Shown: positions 28,132-37,568, counted from the first letter of the stretch. The stretch is DNA of 56,614 nt from Flavobacteriales bacterium (GCA_002401955.1 NVUQ01000086.1:1-56614); one strand, 5' to 3'. Translations and numbers: made by a program. The notes: generated by a model from the sequence alone, not told the origin.

Positions 28132-30576
28132 TTAGGCTATCTTCAACGCTTGTTTTACCTTTTGATTAGTTAACGCTAAATCAACCACTTCCATCATGTT
28201 TTTTACATAATGAAACGTTAATCCATTTAGGTATTTAGCGTTAATTTCTTCAATATCTTTTCTATTGTCTTCAGATAAAATAATCTCCTTAATATCAGCT
28301 CTTTTTGCGGCTAAAATTTTCTCTTTAATTCCTCCTACTGGCAACACTCTACCTCTCAAGGTAATTTCACCAGTCATAGCTAAATTACTTTTAACTTTTT
28401 TCTGTGTAAACGAAGAGGCTAAAGCAGTTAACATGGTAATTCCTGCAGAAGGTCCATCTTTTGGGGTTGCTCCTTCTGGAACGTGAACATGAATATCCCA
28501 TTTATCAAAAACCTCAGGTTGTACTCCTAATAAATTGGCATGAGCTTTTAAGTAAGCCAAAGCAATTACTGCAGACTCTTTCATTACATCTCCTAGGTTC
28601 CCTGTTAGAGTTAATTTCCCTTTTCCTTTACTTAAACTTGATTCGATAAACAAGATATCTCCTCCAACAGAAGTCCATGCTAAACCAGTTACAACACCAG
28701 CAACTTCATTGCCCTGATATTTATCTTTAGAATGTCCAGGCCCTAATATTTTCAATAGTTCTTCTGCCGAAATTTTAGCATCAAACTCTTCTTCTAAAGC
28801 AATTAATTTAGCTCTATTTCTAATAATTTTTGCGATTTTTTTCTCCAATCCACGAACACCAGATTCTCTAGTATAATCAGTAATTATTTTCTCTAAATTT
28901 TGTTTGGATAGATTTAAATCTTTTTTCTTAATTCCATGATTCTTTAATAGTTTCGGAATCAAGTGTTTGTTAGCTATCTCTATCTTTTCCTCTACGGTAT
29001 ACCCTGTAATTTCAATAATCTCCATTCTATCTCTTAAAGCAGGCTGAATAGTAGAAAGTGAATTGGCAGTAGCAACAAAAAGAATCTTAGATAAATCATA
29101 ATCTAACTCTAAGAAATTATCATAGAAATTTTCGTTTTGTTCAGGATCTAATACTTCTAATAAAGCCGAAGAAGGATCTCCTTGATAACTTGTTCCTATT
29201 TTATCAATTTCATCCAACACATAAACAGGGTTAGAAGAGTTTACCTTTTTAATGTTCTGAATAACTCGACCTGGCATAGCACCAATGTATGTTTTTCTGT
29301 GCCCTCTTATTTCAGCTTCATCCCTAACTCCACCAAGAGACATTCTCACATATTTTCTATCTAATGCTTCAGCAATAGATTTCCCTAAAGAGGTTTTACC
29401 AACTCCAGGAGGTCCGTACAAACATAAAATAGGAGATTTCATATCTCCTTTAAGCTTCAAAACAGCCAAATACTCAATAATTCTTTCTTTAACTTTTTCT
29501 AACCCAAAATGATCTTTATCTAATATTTTTTGAGCTCTTTTTAAATCAAAATTATCCTTTGTATAATCTCTCCATGGCAATTCAATTAACGTTTCTAAAT
29601 AATTTAATTGAACAGAATATTCAGCAGATTGCGGATTTAAACGTTGAAATTTTAAAAGCTCTTTATCGAAGCGTTCTGCAACAGTTTTACTCCATTTTTT
29701 CTTCTTCGCTTTCTTTTTAAACTCTTCAATATCTTGCTCTTGAGGATCTCCTCCTAACTCTTCTTGAATTTGCTTTATTTGTTGATTTAAAAAGTATTCT
29801 CTCTGTTGTTGATCTAAATCTGTTCTAACTCTAGATTGAATGTCATTTTTCAATTCTAATAATTGCAACTCTTTAGTTAAATGCTCCAACAAAGAATTGG
29901 CCCTTTCATTTAATTCTGGTGTTTCTAACAAGCTTTGTTTTGTTGGTACATCAGCTTTCATATTAGAAGCAATAAAATTGATTAAGAAAGTAGGACTCTC
30001 AATATTCTTTATCGCAAAAGTTGCCTCTGTTGGTATCGTTGGCGATTGTTCAATAATCTGAGAAGCCAAATCTTTAATCGAACCTACCAAAGCATCAAAA
30101 CCTTTTCCTGATGGTTTTTGAAGCTGATTAAACGCCTCTATTTTAGCTCTTAAATAAGGTTCTTTTTGTGTAAATTCCTTTGTCTTAAAACGCTTTTTTC
30201 CTTGAATGATAACAGTAATGTTCCCATCAGGCATTTTTAACATTTTAAGAATGTGTGCTATTGTTCCAATGGCATTCAAATCTTCCTCTGTAGGGTCTTC
30301 TACCTCATCATTCTTTTGAGAAACAACACCTAAAGTCTTATCTCCTCTGTACGCTTCTTGAATTAATTTAATAGACTTATCTCTTCCAACAGTAATAGGA
30401 ATAACCACTCCAGGAAATAACACTGTATTTCTTAAAGGTAATATTGGTAATTCATCAGGAGTTTCTTCTGCATTAATCTGCTCTTCATCGTCTGGCGATA
30501 ACAACGGGATAAACTCTGCATCTTCATCCAATACATTACTTATCATTATGTGATCCATATCAAAACTATCTTTCAT
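28132..30576 (-). CDS. lon: ATP-dependent serine protease Lon
   Basis: This 814-aa LonA-type enzyme has all three parts. The N-terminal substrate domain begins near residue 42 (LPILPLRNTVLFPG). The AAA+ domain has Walker A GPPGVGKT at 388-395 and Walker B VYVLDEID at 451-458. The protease domain has Ser710 (PKDGPSAG) and Lys753 (GGIKEK), separated by 43 residues exactly as in Escherichia coli. It degrades misfolded and regulatory proteins in the cytoplasm. The first 40 residues form an acidic extension typical of Bacteroidota Lon. It is transcribed alone, with 138 bp to the upstream GlmU-like gene. Confidence 0.97.
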   Translation of the reverse strand: MKDSFDMDHIMISNVLDEDAEFIPLLSPDDEEQINAEETPDELPILPLRNTVLFPGVVIPITVGRDKSIKLIQEAYRGDKTLGVVSQKNDEVEDPTEEDLNAIGTIAHILKMLKMPDGNITVIIQGKKRFKTKEFTQKEPYLRAKIEAFNQLQKPSGKGFDALVGSIKDLASQIIEQSPTIPTEATFAIKNIESPTFLINFIASNMKADVPTKQSLLETPELNERANSLLEHLTKELQLLELKNDIQSRVRTDLDQQQREYFLNQQIKQIQEELGGDPQEQDIEEFKKKAKKKKWSKTVAERFDKELLKFQRLNPQSAEYSVQLNYLETLIELPWRDYTKDNFDLKRAQKILDKDHFGLEKVKERIIEYLAVLKLKGDMKSPILCLYGPPGVGKTSLGKSIAEALDRKYVRMSLGGVRDEAEIRGHRKTYIGAMPGRVIQNIKKVNSSNPVYVLDEIDKIGTSYQGDPSSALLEVLDPEQNENFYDNFLELDYDLSKILFVATANSLSTIQPALRDRMEIIEITGYTVEEKIEIANKHLIPKLLKNHGIKKKDLNLSKQNLEKIITDYTRESGVRGLEKKIAKIIRNRAKLIALEEEFDAKISAEELLKILGPGHSKDKYQGNEVAGVVTGLAWTSVGGDILFIESSLSKGKGKLTLTGNLGDVMKESAVIALAYLKAHANLLGVQPEVFDKWDIHVHVPEGATPKDGPSAGITMLTALASSFTQKKVKSNLAMTGEITLRGRVLPVGGIKEKILAAKRADIKEIILSEDNRKDIEEINAKYLNGLTFHYVKNMMEVVDLALTNQKVKQALKIA

Positions 30577-30714
30577 GTGTCTATTTTATATATTTCAGGC
30601 ATAACCTGTAAGTCAATATGACAGCTATTTTATAACTAATTATATAATAGTTGTCTTTTACTCTTATTTCAAGAGCCGTGCCATTACTTTTTAACTGAAA
30701 TTTTGGCGGTAATT

Positions 30715-31896
30715 TTAGCGATATTTAGCCGTTTCATCAAAAATGGCAGTTAAAATCGTTTTATCCTCATTGGTTAATTCTACACCTCTTCTTTCCATTA
30801 CTTTTTCCGCCACATCAAACATTTTATCCAACTTATACTCATCAAATCCATTAACTCCTCCCCAACTGTAAGAAGGAATAAATTTAGAAGGAAATCCACT
30901 TCCAAATACATTTGCCGAAACTCCTATAACTGTTCCTGTATTAAACATCGTATTAATTCCACATTTAGTATGATCTCCCATTATTAAACCACAAAACTGT
31001 AATCCTGCACTTTCCATCTCACCAGTTTTATATGACCATAATTTAACCTCTCCATAGTTGTTCTTCAAATTAGAAGTATTGGTATCAGCTCCCAAATTAC
31101 ACCATTCACCAATTATTGAATTTCCCAAAAATCCATCATGGCCTTTATTTGAAAAATCTTGGATAACACAATTATTTACCTCTCCTCCTACTTTAGAATG
31201 TTTACCTATTGTAGTTGCCCCATAAATTTTAGCTCCCATTTTTAATACAGCTCCTTCATTCATAGCGAACGGACCACGAACTAAGCTCCCCTCCATTACC
31301 TCTGCATCTTTTCCTATGTATATTGGTCCATTATTAGTATTGAATACTGATGCTTCAACTTTAACTCCTTCTTCAATAAAAATATCCGTTCCAATAATTG
31401 TATTGGTTGAACTAATTTCTGCTGATTTTCTTCCTTCTGTAAGCAATTTATAGTCTGATGTTATTGCGATATCATTTTTAGAAAAAATATCAGTTATTGA
31501 GGTTAATTCAATATCAATGTTGCTTTCAGGGCATGATATTGTTTTGTAAGATTTTGATTTAAACTGCTGCAAGCTACATTTCGCAACTACTAAGCTCCCT
31601 TCAGATTCAACTGCTTCACCAGAAGCTAAACTATTCGTAATAAACGCTACCAATGATGCATTCGGAAAAAATCGTGCATTAATAAAAATATTTTCTTTTT
31701 CTTCTTTTAGTGCAAATTTCCCTGATAAGTATTCTTCAGTTAAATAAGAAGTTGTTATTGATACATTATTTTTTTTAAAATGCTTTTCCCATTTCTCTTC
31801 TATGGTTATAATACCTACTCTAAACTTAGCAATGGGTTTGGTATAAGCCAATGGTAAAAACTGGTTGCGGTTATCATCAAAAAAAATAATGTTCAT
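30715..31896 (-). CDS. GlmU-like sugar nucleotidyltransferase family protein
   Basis: This 393-aa protein has an N-terminal domain starting MNIIFFDDNRNQFLPLAYTKPIAKFRVG and a C-terminal left-handed beta-helix with hexapeptide repeats (about 175-340), as in GlmU-type enzymes. The N-terminus does not show the classic GxGTRxxP pyrophosphorylase loop, so it belongs to the Bacteroidota group usually annotated as GlmU family or putative sugar nucleotidyltransferase. Catalytic activity is therefore uncertain; acyl- or nucleotide-transfer roles are both possible. It lies between rpmE2 and lon, all on the same strand, but a terminator at 32041-32076 separates it from rpmE2. Confidence 0.75.
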   Translation of the reverse strand: MNIIFFDDNRNQFLPLAYTKPIAKFRVGIITIEEKWEKHFKKNNVSITTSYLTEEYLSGKFALKEEKENIFINARFFPNASLVAFITNSLASGEAVESEGSLVVAKCSLQQFKSKSYKTISCPESNIDIELTSITDIFSKNDIAITSDYKLLTEGRKSAEISSTNTIIGTDIFIEEGVKVEASVFNTNNGPIYIGKDAEVMEGSLVRGPFAMNEGAVLKMGAKIYGATTIGKHSKVGGEVNNCVIQDFSNKGHDGFLGNSIIGEWCNLGADTNTSNLKNNYGEVKLWSYKTGEMESAGLQFCGLIMGDHTKCGINTMFNTGTVIGVSANVFGSGFPSKFIPSYSWGGVNGFDEYKLDKMFDVAEKVMERRGVELTNEDKTILTAIFDETAKYR

Positions 31897-31953
31897 AGCC
31901 TAAAAGTATTAAAAAAAATCGTTGTACTTAAGTTAAAAATTCTAAAAAATAAA

Positions 31954-31971
31954 TCCCGTTATACAACGGGA
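31954..31971. repeat. TCCCGTT-ATAC-AACGGGA palindrome with intergenic repeat core
   Basis: A perfect 7-bp stem with loop ATAC in the leader of the GlmU-like gene. Its core CGTTATACAACG (31957-31968) recurs at 49928-49939, and as an 11-base part at 18077-18087. A second possible stem, CTGTTTTG with CAAAACAG, spans about 31984-32025. Confidence 0.55.
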
Positions 31972-32040
31972 AAGTTCAACTTTCTGTTTTGGCATCATCT
32001 GTTTTTTGTAGGATATTCAAAACAGAGTTCCACTAAATAA

Positions 32041-32076
32041 AAAAATCCTATCCGTCAGCAGACGGATAGGATTTTT
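32041..32076. terminator. Terminator after rpmE2, 16-bp perfect stem
   Basis: Stem 32041-32056 with 32061-32076, loop AGCA, flanked by A and T runs. The stem contains TCCTATCCGTC, which is also in the terminator at 44265-44306, so it may be a dispersed repeat adopted as a terminator. Confidence 0.85.
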
Positions 32077-32098
32077 AAGAAATATTATGAGTTTCTTT

Positions 32099-32353
32099 TT
32101 ATTTTTTATGCATAGCGTAACGAGTCTTGAATTTATCAATTCTACCAGCAGTATCAACTAATTTCATTTTACCTGTATAAAACGGGTGAGATTTAGAAGA
32201 AATCTCTAATTTAATTAATGGATACTCATTACCATCTTCCCATTTAACAGTCTCGCTTGATGGAGCTGCAGATTTAGTTAAAAATGACTCATCTACAGAC
32301 ATGTCTTTAAACACTACTAATCTATATTCTTCTGGGTGTATATCTTTTTTCAT
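32099..32353 (-). CDS. rpmE2: 50S ribosomal protein L31, type B
   Basis: This 84-aa protein begins [19 protein letters not shown] and contains the [24 protein letters not shown] segment diagnostic of type B L31. It lacks the zinc-binding cysteines of type A L31, consistent with the form used in Bacteroidota. It stabilises subunit association in the ribosome. It has a clear promoter (32391-32420) and terminator, so it is monocistronic. Confidence 0.96.
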   Translation of the reverse strand: MKKDIHPEEYRLVVFKDMSVDESFLTKSAAPSSETVKWEDGNEYPLIKLEISSKSHPFYTGKMKLVDTAGRIDKFKTRYAMHKK

Positions 32354-32390
32354 CTTTGTATTTTTTATTCTATTCCTTTAAAAACGGATG

Positions 32391-32420
32391 CAAATGTAAT
32401 CTTTTTTTCTTGAAACACAA
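32391..32420 (-). promoter_or_regulatory. Bacteroidota-type promoter of rpmE2
   Basis: On the minus strand: TTG (32420-32418), 19-base spacer, then TACATTTG (32398-32391), 38 bp upstream of the ATG. This matches both parts of the Bacteroidota sigma-A consensus TTG/TAnnTTTG. Confidence 0.75.
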
Positions 32421-32510
32421 CTTCAAAAATAAAACAATTTCATCATTTTTCAGAAACAATTTATTATTCGCAATTTTACATCTTTAATTTAAACGCTACA
32501 AGCAGACAAT

Positions 32511-33755
32511 ATGTCTTTTTATTTTATTTTATTTGGTGCTCTCATTATCTTACCCATTGATATTTACTACTATCGGGCATTAAAAAGTAGTGTTAAAAGA
32601 TTTCAACCCACAATAAGAAAAACAATTAAAGTCAGTTATTGGGCTTTTACTTTAGCTACTTTATTTTTTATGCTCTTTGTTGCTTCCTACTTTAATGCAA
32701 ATGAGGTTCCTCCAAAATTTGCAAGGGTTTACCTCTTTGGAATTATTTTAATTATTCTTTTATCAAAATTAATAGCTTGTGTTTTTCTTATCATTCATGA
32801 TATTATAAAGTTAGTTTCTTGGATTATTAAAAAATCAACTCCAACACAAACATCAAAAAACAATCCAATATCTAGAATAGAATTCCTTAAAAAAACTGCT
32901 CTAATAGCTTCTATTATTCCTTTTAGTACATTAATGTTTGGTGTGTTAAAATCTGCTTTTGATTATACTATTCATCATCAAAAGCTTAGAATAGCTAATC
33001 TCCCTAATGCTTTTAAAGGATTAAAAATTGTTCAAATTTCTGATATTCATATTGGAAGTTTTCTTTCTGAGGAACCTTTAGAAAAAGCGATTCAACTCAT
33101 TATTGATCAGCAACCAGATATTATCTTTTTTACAGGCGATTTAGTAAACGAAGTAACCGAAGAAGCCATTCCTTTTATTGAAACGCTAAAAAAGATTACA
33201 GCTCCAATGGGTGTTTTTTCTATTTTAGGTAATCATGATTATGGCGATTATTTTTATAAAAAAGGAGATAATAAAGGAAGAGAATATAATTACAAACTGA
33301 TGAAAGCTGTTCATCAAAAATTGGGTTGGAAATTATTGTTAAACGAAACTCATATCATCAAAAAAGACGATGAAAGGCTTGCTATAATTGGAGTAGAAAA
33401 CTGGGGAAGCCAAGCAAGATTTCAGAAATATGGTGATATTAACAAGGCAAAAAAGGGCTGTTTGGATACGGATACAAAACTTTTATTAAGCCATGATCCT
33501 TCTCATTGGGATACTGAAGTACTTCCATATCATCCTGATATTGATGTTACTTTTTCTGGACATACTCATGGAATGCAGTTTGGTATAGAAATACCAGGTT
33601 TTAAATGGAGCCCTTCTAAATACTTATATAAATGCTGGGCTGGATTGTATCAAAAAAATAACCAGCAAATTTATGTCAATAGAGGTTTAGGTTTTATTGT
33701 GTATCCCGGAAGAGTTGGTATCTTGCCCGAAATTACAGTTTTTGAACTATCTTAA
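32511..33755 (+). CDS. Membrane-anchored metallophosphoesterase (YkuE-like)
   Basis: This 414-aa protein has four membrane helices in the first ~145 residues, followed by a calcineurin-like phosphoesterase domain. Di-metal motifs are all present: ISDIHIG, FTGDLVNE, GNHDYGDY, LLSHDPSHW and SGHTHGMQ. Relatives hydrolyse phosphate esters, some acting on lipid intermediates such as UDP-diacylglucosamine; a substrate cannot be assigned here. It is divergent from rpmE2, and a repeat element lies just downstream (33791-33924). Confidence 0.88.
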   Translation: MSFYFILFGALIILPIDIYYYRALKSSVKRFQPTIRKTIKVSYWAFTLATLFFMLFVASYFNANEVPPKFARVYLFGIILIILLSKLIACVFLIIHDIIKLVSWIIKKSTPTQTSKNNPISRIEFLKKTALIASIIPFSTLMFGVLKSAFDYTIHHQKLRIANLPNAFKGLKIVQISDIHIGSFLSEEPLEKAIQLIIDQQPDIIFFTGDLVNEVTEEAIPFIETLKKITAPMGVFSILGNHDYGDYFYKKGDNKGREYNYKLMKAVHQKLGWKLLLNETHIIKKDDERLAIIGVENWGSQARFQKYGDINKAKKGCLDTDTKLLLSHDPSHWDTEVLPYHPDIDVTFSGHTHGMQFGIEIPGFKWSPSKYLYKCWAGLYQKNNQQIYVNRGLGFIVYPGRVGILPEITVFELS

Positions 33756-33790
33756 ATTATAATGAAAACCATGCTATTTTTGTCTAAAAT

Positions 33791-33924
33791 TGTCAGTTCG
33801 AGTGAAATTCTGAAAGAATTTTGTTTAGTTTATACTGAGCGGAGTCGAAGTAAGAACACCAATTTTAGTGTCGAAAAAAGTTATTCTCGATACTATTTTC
33901 TATCGAAAATCACTCGAATTGACA
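33791..33924. repeat. 134-bp palindromic element with 15-bp imperfect terminal inverted repeats
   Basis: The ends are TGTCAGTTCGAGTGA (33791-33805) and its reverse complement with one mismatch (33910-33924). Inside are CTGAGCGGAGTCGAAG and a CGATA...TATCG stem. A related piece with the same TGTCAGTTCGAGTG end is at 53702-53734. An apparent 67-aa frame through it (33762-33965) has no coding character. The size and ends suggest a MITE-like or REP-like dispersed repeat. Confidence 0.75.
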
Positions 33925-33961
33925 CTTTTTTCTACAAACCATTTCCAAATACGAATAGATT

Positions 33962-34855
33962 ATGAAAAATATATTTTTATCTTTTGTCTTTGCTCTTTTA
34001 TCTCTTGTCTCTTTCGGACAAAACTATGTTGATTTAGCTCGTTTTCATTATAGTAATACTCCTCAAAATAACTTTGACAGCATAGGAGGAAGTACCAATG
34101 TAGAAGATTTTGGATTAGATGTTACTTTACCTATTCAACTGAACGACAGTAATGCCATTTTAACTGGATTTAATATCGACCAAGTTAAAACACAATTCCA
34201 TCCAATGGATAATTTCCGTACGGTTTCTACTGTAAATATAAAGCTTGGTTACAATAAAAAGCATGGAGAAAAATGGTCGGGAACATATATGTTTCTCCCA
34301 AAAATAGCCTCAGATTTTAAAAACATTACGAGTAAAGATTTTCAGTTTGGCGCTTTAATTTTAATGAAGTACAGTAAAAAAGAAAACGTAAAATACAATG
34401 TTGGAGCATATTATAATAGTGAGTTATTTGGACCTTTTGTAGTTCCATTACTTGGTATTTATTATAAAAGTAAAAATGAGAAGTTTGAAGCCAATTTAAC
34501 TTTACCTATTTGGGCAGATGTAAATTATAAATTAAATAACTTTATGAAAGTTGGTGCTAACTTTGCCGCTTTTGTAAGGAGTTACCACTTAGGTAATGAC
34601 AATGCTTATGTGGTTAAAAAATCGAACGATCTCTTTGGTTATTTGCAATTTAACCTAACAAAAAGCGTGCTACTTCAAACAAAAACGGGCTACTCTATTG
34701 GAAGAAGCTATAAAGTTTATGATGATAATGATAAGGCTGATTTTGGTTTTTCTGCTTTTAGATTTGGTGATGAAAGAACAGTTTTAAACCCTACCTTTAA
34801 AGATGGATTGATTTTTAAAGTAAGGCTGATATATAGGTTTCATATTGAAAAGTAA
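33962..34855 (+). CDS. Exported beta-barrel-like protein, DUF6268-type
   Basis: This 297-aa protein has a signal peptide of about 19 residues (LVSFGQ) followed by alternating beta strands with aromatic girdles and a C-terminal strand (LIFKVRLIYRF) ending near the C-terminus, as in outer-membrane barrels. The pattern resembles DUF6268 proteins of Bacteroidota. No function is known. It lies 45 bp upstream of coaD, separated by a promoter-like TACCTTTG. Confidence 0.7.
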   Translation: MKNIFLSFVFALLSLVSFGQNYVDLARFHYSNTPQNNFDSIGGSTNVEDFGLDVTLPIQLNDSNAILTGFNIDQVKTQFHPMDNFRTVSTVNIKLGYNKKHGEKWSGTYMFLPKIASDFKNITSKDFQFGALILMKYSKKENVKYNVGAYYNSELFGPFVVPLLGIYYKSKNEKFEANLTLPIWADVNYKLNNFMKVGANFAAFVRSYHLGNDNAYVVKKSNDLFGYLQFNLTKSVLLQTKTGYSIGRSYKVYDDNDKADFGFSAFRFGDERTVLNPTFKDGLIFKVRLIYRFHIEK

Positions 34856-34874
34856 GCACCTTATTATTTTTATT

Positions 34875-34882
34875 TACCTTTG
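34875..34882 (+). promoter_or_regulatory. Possible -7 element of coaD
   Basis: TACCTTTG matches TAnnTTTG and lies 18 bp upstream of the coaD ATG. No well-spaced TTG at -33 is apparent. Confidence 0.45.
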
Positions 34883-34900
34883 ATATAAGAATAGTTTATT

Positions 34901-35365
34901 ATGAAAATTGCAGTATTTCCAGGTTCGTTCGATCCAATTACCATTGGACATCAAGACATTATTGAAAGAGCTTTACCGCTTTTCGACAAAATTGTTGTTG
35001 CTATTGGAACAAATACAGCTAAAAAATACCACTTTAGCTTAGAACAACGTACTGAATTTATTCGGCTTACTTTTAACAACAATCCTAAAATAGAAGTAAA
35101 AACCTACGAGGGATTAACCATCGATTTTTGTAAAAAAATTAACTCTAATTACATTTTAAGAGGTATTAGAAATAGTTCAGATTACTTATATGAAAACTCT
35201 ATTGCTCAAATGAATAAAGCAATGGCTGAAGATATTGAAACGATATTTATGCCTACAACTCCTGAGCTCTCTGCAATAAATTCTACAATTGTACGTGATA
35301 TAATAATTAATAACGGAGACGCAAGTCAATTCGTTCCAGCAGTAATAAAAAATAAGATCATTTAA
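34901..35365 (+). CDS. coaD: Phosphopantetheine adenylyltransferase
   Basis: This 154-aa protein has the exact CoaD start FPGSFDPITIGHQDII, with the T-x-G-H nucleotidyl motif at 14-17, and the C-terminal SAINSTIVRDI loop. It transfers AMP to 4'-phosphopantetheine in the penultimate step of coenzyme A synthesis, in the cytoplasm. Normal length. The thioredoxin-fold gene begins 12 bp downstream, so the two likely share a transcript. Confidence 0.96.
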   Translation: MKIAVFPGSFDPITIGHQDIIERALPLFDKIVVAIGTNTAKKYHFSLEQRTEFIRLTFNNNPKIEVKTYEGLTIDFCKKINSNYILRGIRNSSDYLYENSIAQMNKAMAEDIETIFMPTTPELSAINSTIVRDIIINNGDASQFVPAVIKNKII

Positions 35366-35377
35366 GAAATCGGTATT

Positions 35378-36832
35378 TTGAGAAAAAACAGTCAATTATT
35401 AGTATTCGTATTACTTTTTTGTATTTCTACCCTAACAGCTAGTACAACTGTTGTTAAAGGAAATGCTTCTGAATTTAAAGGCAAAGAATTAGTGCTTTTT
35501 ACTTATTCTGATTACATCAGCAATAAAAAAGAACAAATAGGTTTTACTACCATTAAACAAAACGGTTCTTATAATTTTGAGTTTGATGCCACAGCAACAA
35601 AAAAAGTTTTTTTAAAAATTGAAGATAAAACCACTTCATTTTTTATTCAGCCTGGCGAAGTTTACAACATCAATTTAAGCTTTAACAAAATATTAAACAA
35701 AAGCAGAATTTACGACAAGCAACTCTCATTAAACTTTAGTTTTCCTGTACCTACGGAGCTTAACCAACAAATAGGAAAATTTAACAGAAAGTTTGATGAT
35801 TTTATAGCCGAAAATAGAGTGTTATTTGAAAAAAGAAACCACTCCATTGATCCTAAAATTAAATCGTTTAAGCTAAAAATGCTAAAAGAATCAGAAAGTT
35901 CTAATTCTGATTTTGTTAAAGAATACATTAAATACAGCATTGCTTCTACACAAATATCGTTAGATGTATCGTATAAAATTTCTGATTCTAAAAACAGTAA
36001 AAACATAAAGGCAAACCTTTATTTAGAATACTTGCACGAAAAACCTGTTCTTTATCACAATCCGGAATACAATACTTTTTACAAGGCATTTTTTAAAGGA
36101 GAATTAAAAAAACTATCTCTTACAGTAGAAGGCTTTGATATTTCTAAAGCAATTAATGATAAAGCAAGCTATACTGCATTACAAAAGGCTTTAAGAAAAT
36201 ACCCTTTCTTAATGAATGATGAGGCTATATCCTATTTTATGTTGAAAGGATTATTAGAAATCAGCAATGATAAATACTTTACAAAAAAGAACATTATTAC
36301 GATTTTAAATGAAATAAAAACAACATCAAAACATAGTGAACATAAAATTATAGCTGCAAATATTATTGAAAAAATCACCAAAAAGAAATTTGGCAAAGGA
36401 AGTGCAGCACCTAATTTTAGTTTGAAAGACAAAGACAACGAAGCTATTTCTTTAGCTAGTTTTAAAGGAAAACCCGTTTACATTAATTTCTGGACTAACT
36501 GGAGTATTCCTAGTCAGAAAGAAATGAAAATTATGCAGATGCTACATAAAAAGTATAAAAACAAGATTCATTTTGTTAGTATTTGTGCTGATAACGAATT
36601 TAGTAAAATGACTAACTTCTTAGCTAAAAATACAGCATACAAATGGACTTTTTTACATATAGGCAATAACTCTACTATTTTATCAGATTACCAAATAGCT
36701 ACTTTTCCACTTTATGTATTAACTGATAGTGATTTGCAAATTGTAAAATACCCTGCAGGAAGACCTGGTGGTACTGCCGAAAGAGCAACTGAAGATAACA
36801 TAGAAAGGGATTTTTACAATTTAACTAAGTAA
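35378..36832 (+). CDS. Exported thioredoxin-fold (TlpA/ResA-like) protein lacking the redox cysteines
   Basis: This 484-aa protein starts at a TTG (35378) directly before a signal peptide (LLVFVLLFCISTLTAS), which is why the TTG is accepted. Residues 20 to about 130 look like the DUF4369-type beta domain found before TlpA-like domains in Bacteroidota. The C-terminal domain (about 340-484) is thioredoxin-like: APNFSLKD, then YINFWTNW, then cis-Pro (ATFPLYVLTD). The position of the active-site CxxC reads Ser376-Ile-Pro-Ser379 (NWSIPSQKEM). It cannot form the usual disulfide, so a chaperone, binding or structural function is more likely than thiol exchange. It follows coaD by 12 bp and overlaps the convergent Nudix gene by 8 bp. 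Confidence 0.85.
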   Translation: MRKNSQLLVFVLLFCISTLTASTTVVKGNASEFKGKELVLFTYSDYISNKKEQIGFTTIKQNGSYNFEFDATATKKVFLKIEDKTTSFFIQPGEVYNINLSFNKILNKSRIYDKQLSLNFSFPVPTELNQQIGKFNRKFDDFIAENRVLFEKRNHSIDPKIKSFKLKMLKESESSNSDFVKEYIKYSIASTQISLDVSYKISDSKNSKNIKANLYLEYLHEKPVLYHNPEYNTFYKAFFKGELKKLSLTVEGFDISKAINDKASYTALQKALRKYPFLMNDEAISYFMLKGLLEISNDKYFTKKNIITILNEIKTTSKHSEHKIIAANIIEKITKKKFGKGSAAPNFSLKDKDNEAISLASFKGKPVYINFWTNWSIPSQKEMKIMQMLHKKYKNKIHFVSICADNEFSKMTNFLAKNTAYKWTFLHIGNNSTILSDYQIATFPLYVLTDSDLQIVKYPAGRPGGTAERATEDNIERDFYNLTK

Positions 36833-37427
36833 GCAACTCCTTAATAGAAGCGTAAGTATTTCCCATCACTTTAGTCTTAATTTCACTATCGGTTAACCAC
36901 TCAACTTTAGTAATATCTTCTTCTAATTGAGGAACTAACTCTCCTTGATAAGTGCTACTCATATCAAACCAATAGGTTTGTTTTAAAATGGTTTTTCCAT
37001 GTAAGTTATAGATGTGAAAGGTGTCGTTTAACGGCTTGATAATTGTCAATTCATTTATACCACACTCCTCCTCTATTTCTCTGAGAGCTGCAGCTTCAAC
37101 ATTTTCTCCTTTTTCTATTTTACCTTTGGGTAAATCCCATTTATCCAAACGATAAATAAACAGTTTTTCATTTTTACTATTACTTACAATTCCTCCAGCA
37201 GCTTTAATAATTTGAAAACGCGTTTTAAATTCATTAAAAGCATAATCAAAATCGTTAACAAGAATAATTACGTGATCAATTTTGTCATCATTTTCAAGTA
37301 ATTCAATTATAAAAGGAGTAGTCTCTAATGTAAAAAAAGCTAAAGTCAACCCTTTTGAAAATTGATTACAATTTTCTGAATTGTTTGTAAAATAAATTAC
37401 CTTATCGTTGACAAAAACTTTATACAT
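36825..37427 (-). CDS. Nudix hydrolase
   Basis: This 200-aa protein has a complete Nudix box: GKIEKGENVEAAALREIEEECGI reads as G-x5-E-x7-REUxEExGU with the catalytic acidic residues intact. The first ~65 residues form an N-terminal extension of unknown role. Nudix enzymes hydrolyse nucleoside diphosphates linked to another moiety; the substrate is not evident. It converges on the thioredoxin-fold gene and is divergent from pyrE, 141 bp away. A pyrE-Nudix neighbourhood is often seen in Flavobacteriia. Confidence 0.88.
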   Translation of the reverse strand: MYKVFVNDKVIYFTNNSENCNQFSKGLTLAFFTLETTPFIIELLENDDKIDHVIILVNDFDYAFNEFKTRFQIIKAAGGIVSNSKNEKLFIYRLDKWDLPKGKIEKGENVEAAALREIEEECGINELTIIKPLNDTFHIYNLHGKTILKQTYWFDMSSTYQGELVPQLEEDITKVEWLTDSEIKTKVMGNTYASIKELLT

Positions 37428-37568
37428 TTCTCCTATAGAAATTATTTTTTTAATTAAAAATTACAAAATCTATTTTTACACTCGTAACCGCTTCGCTATC
37501 TCATTAATTTTATTCATTTTTGCCAAAACAAAAATTAAAACGAATAAAAATAATTTTCATTTGTTCTT

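Noticed and set aside
33762..33965. 67-aa protein on the plus strand
   Set aside because: The frame runs through a palindromic repeat element; no protein-like composition.
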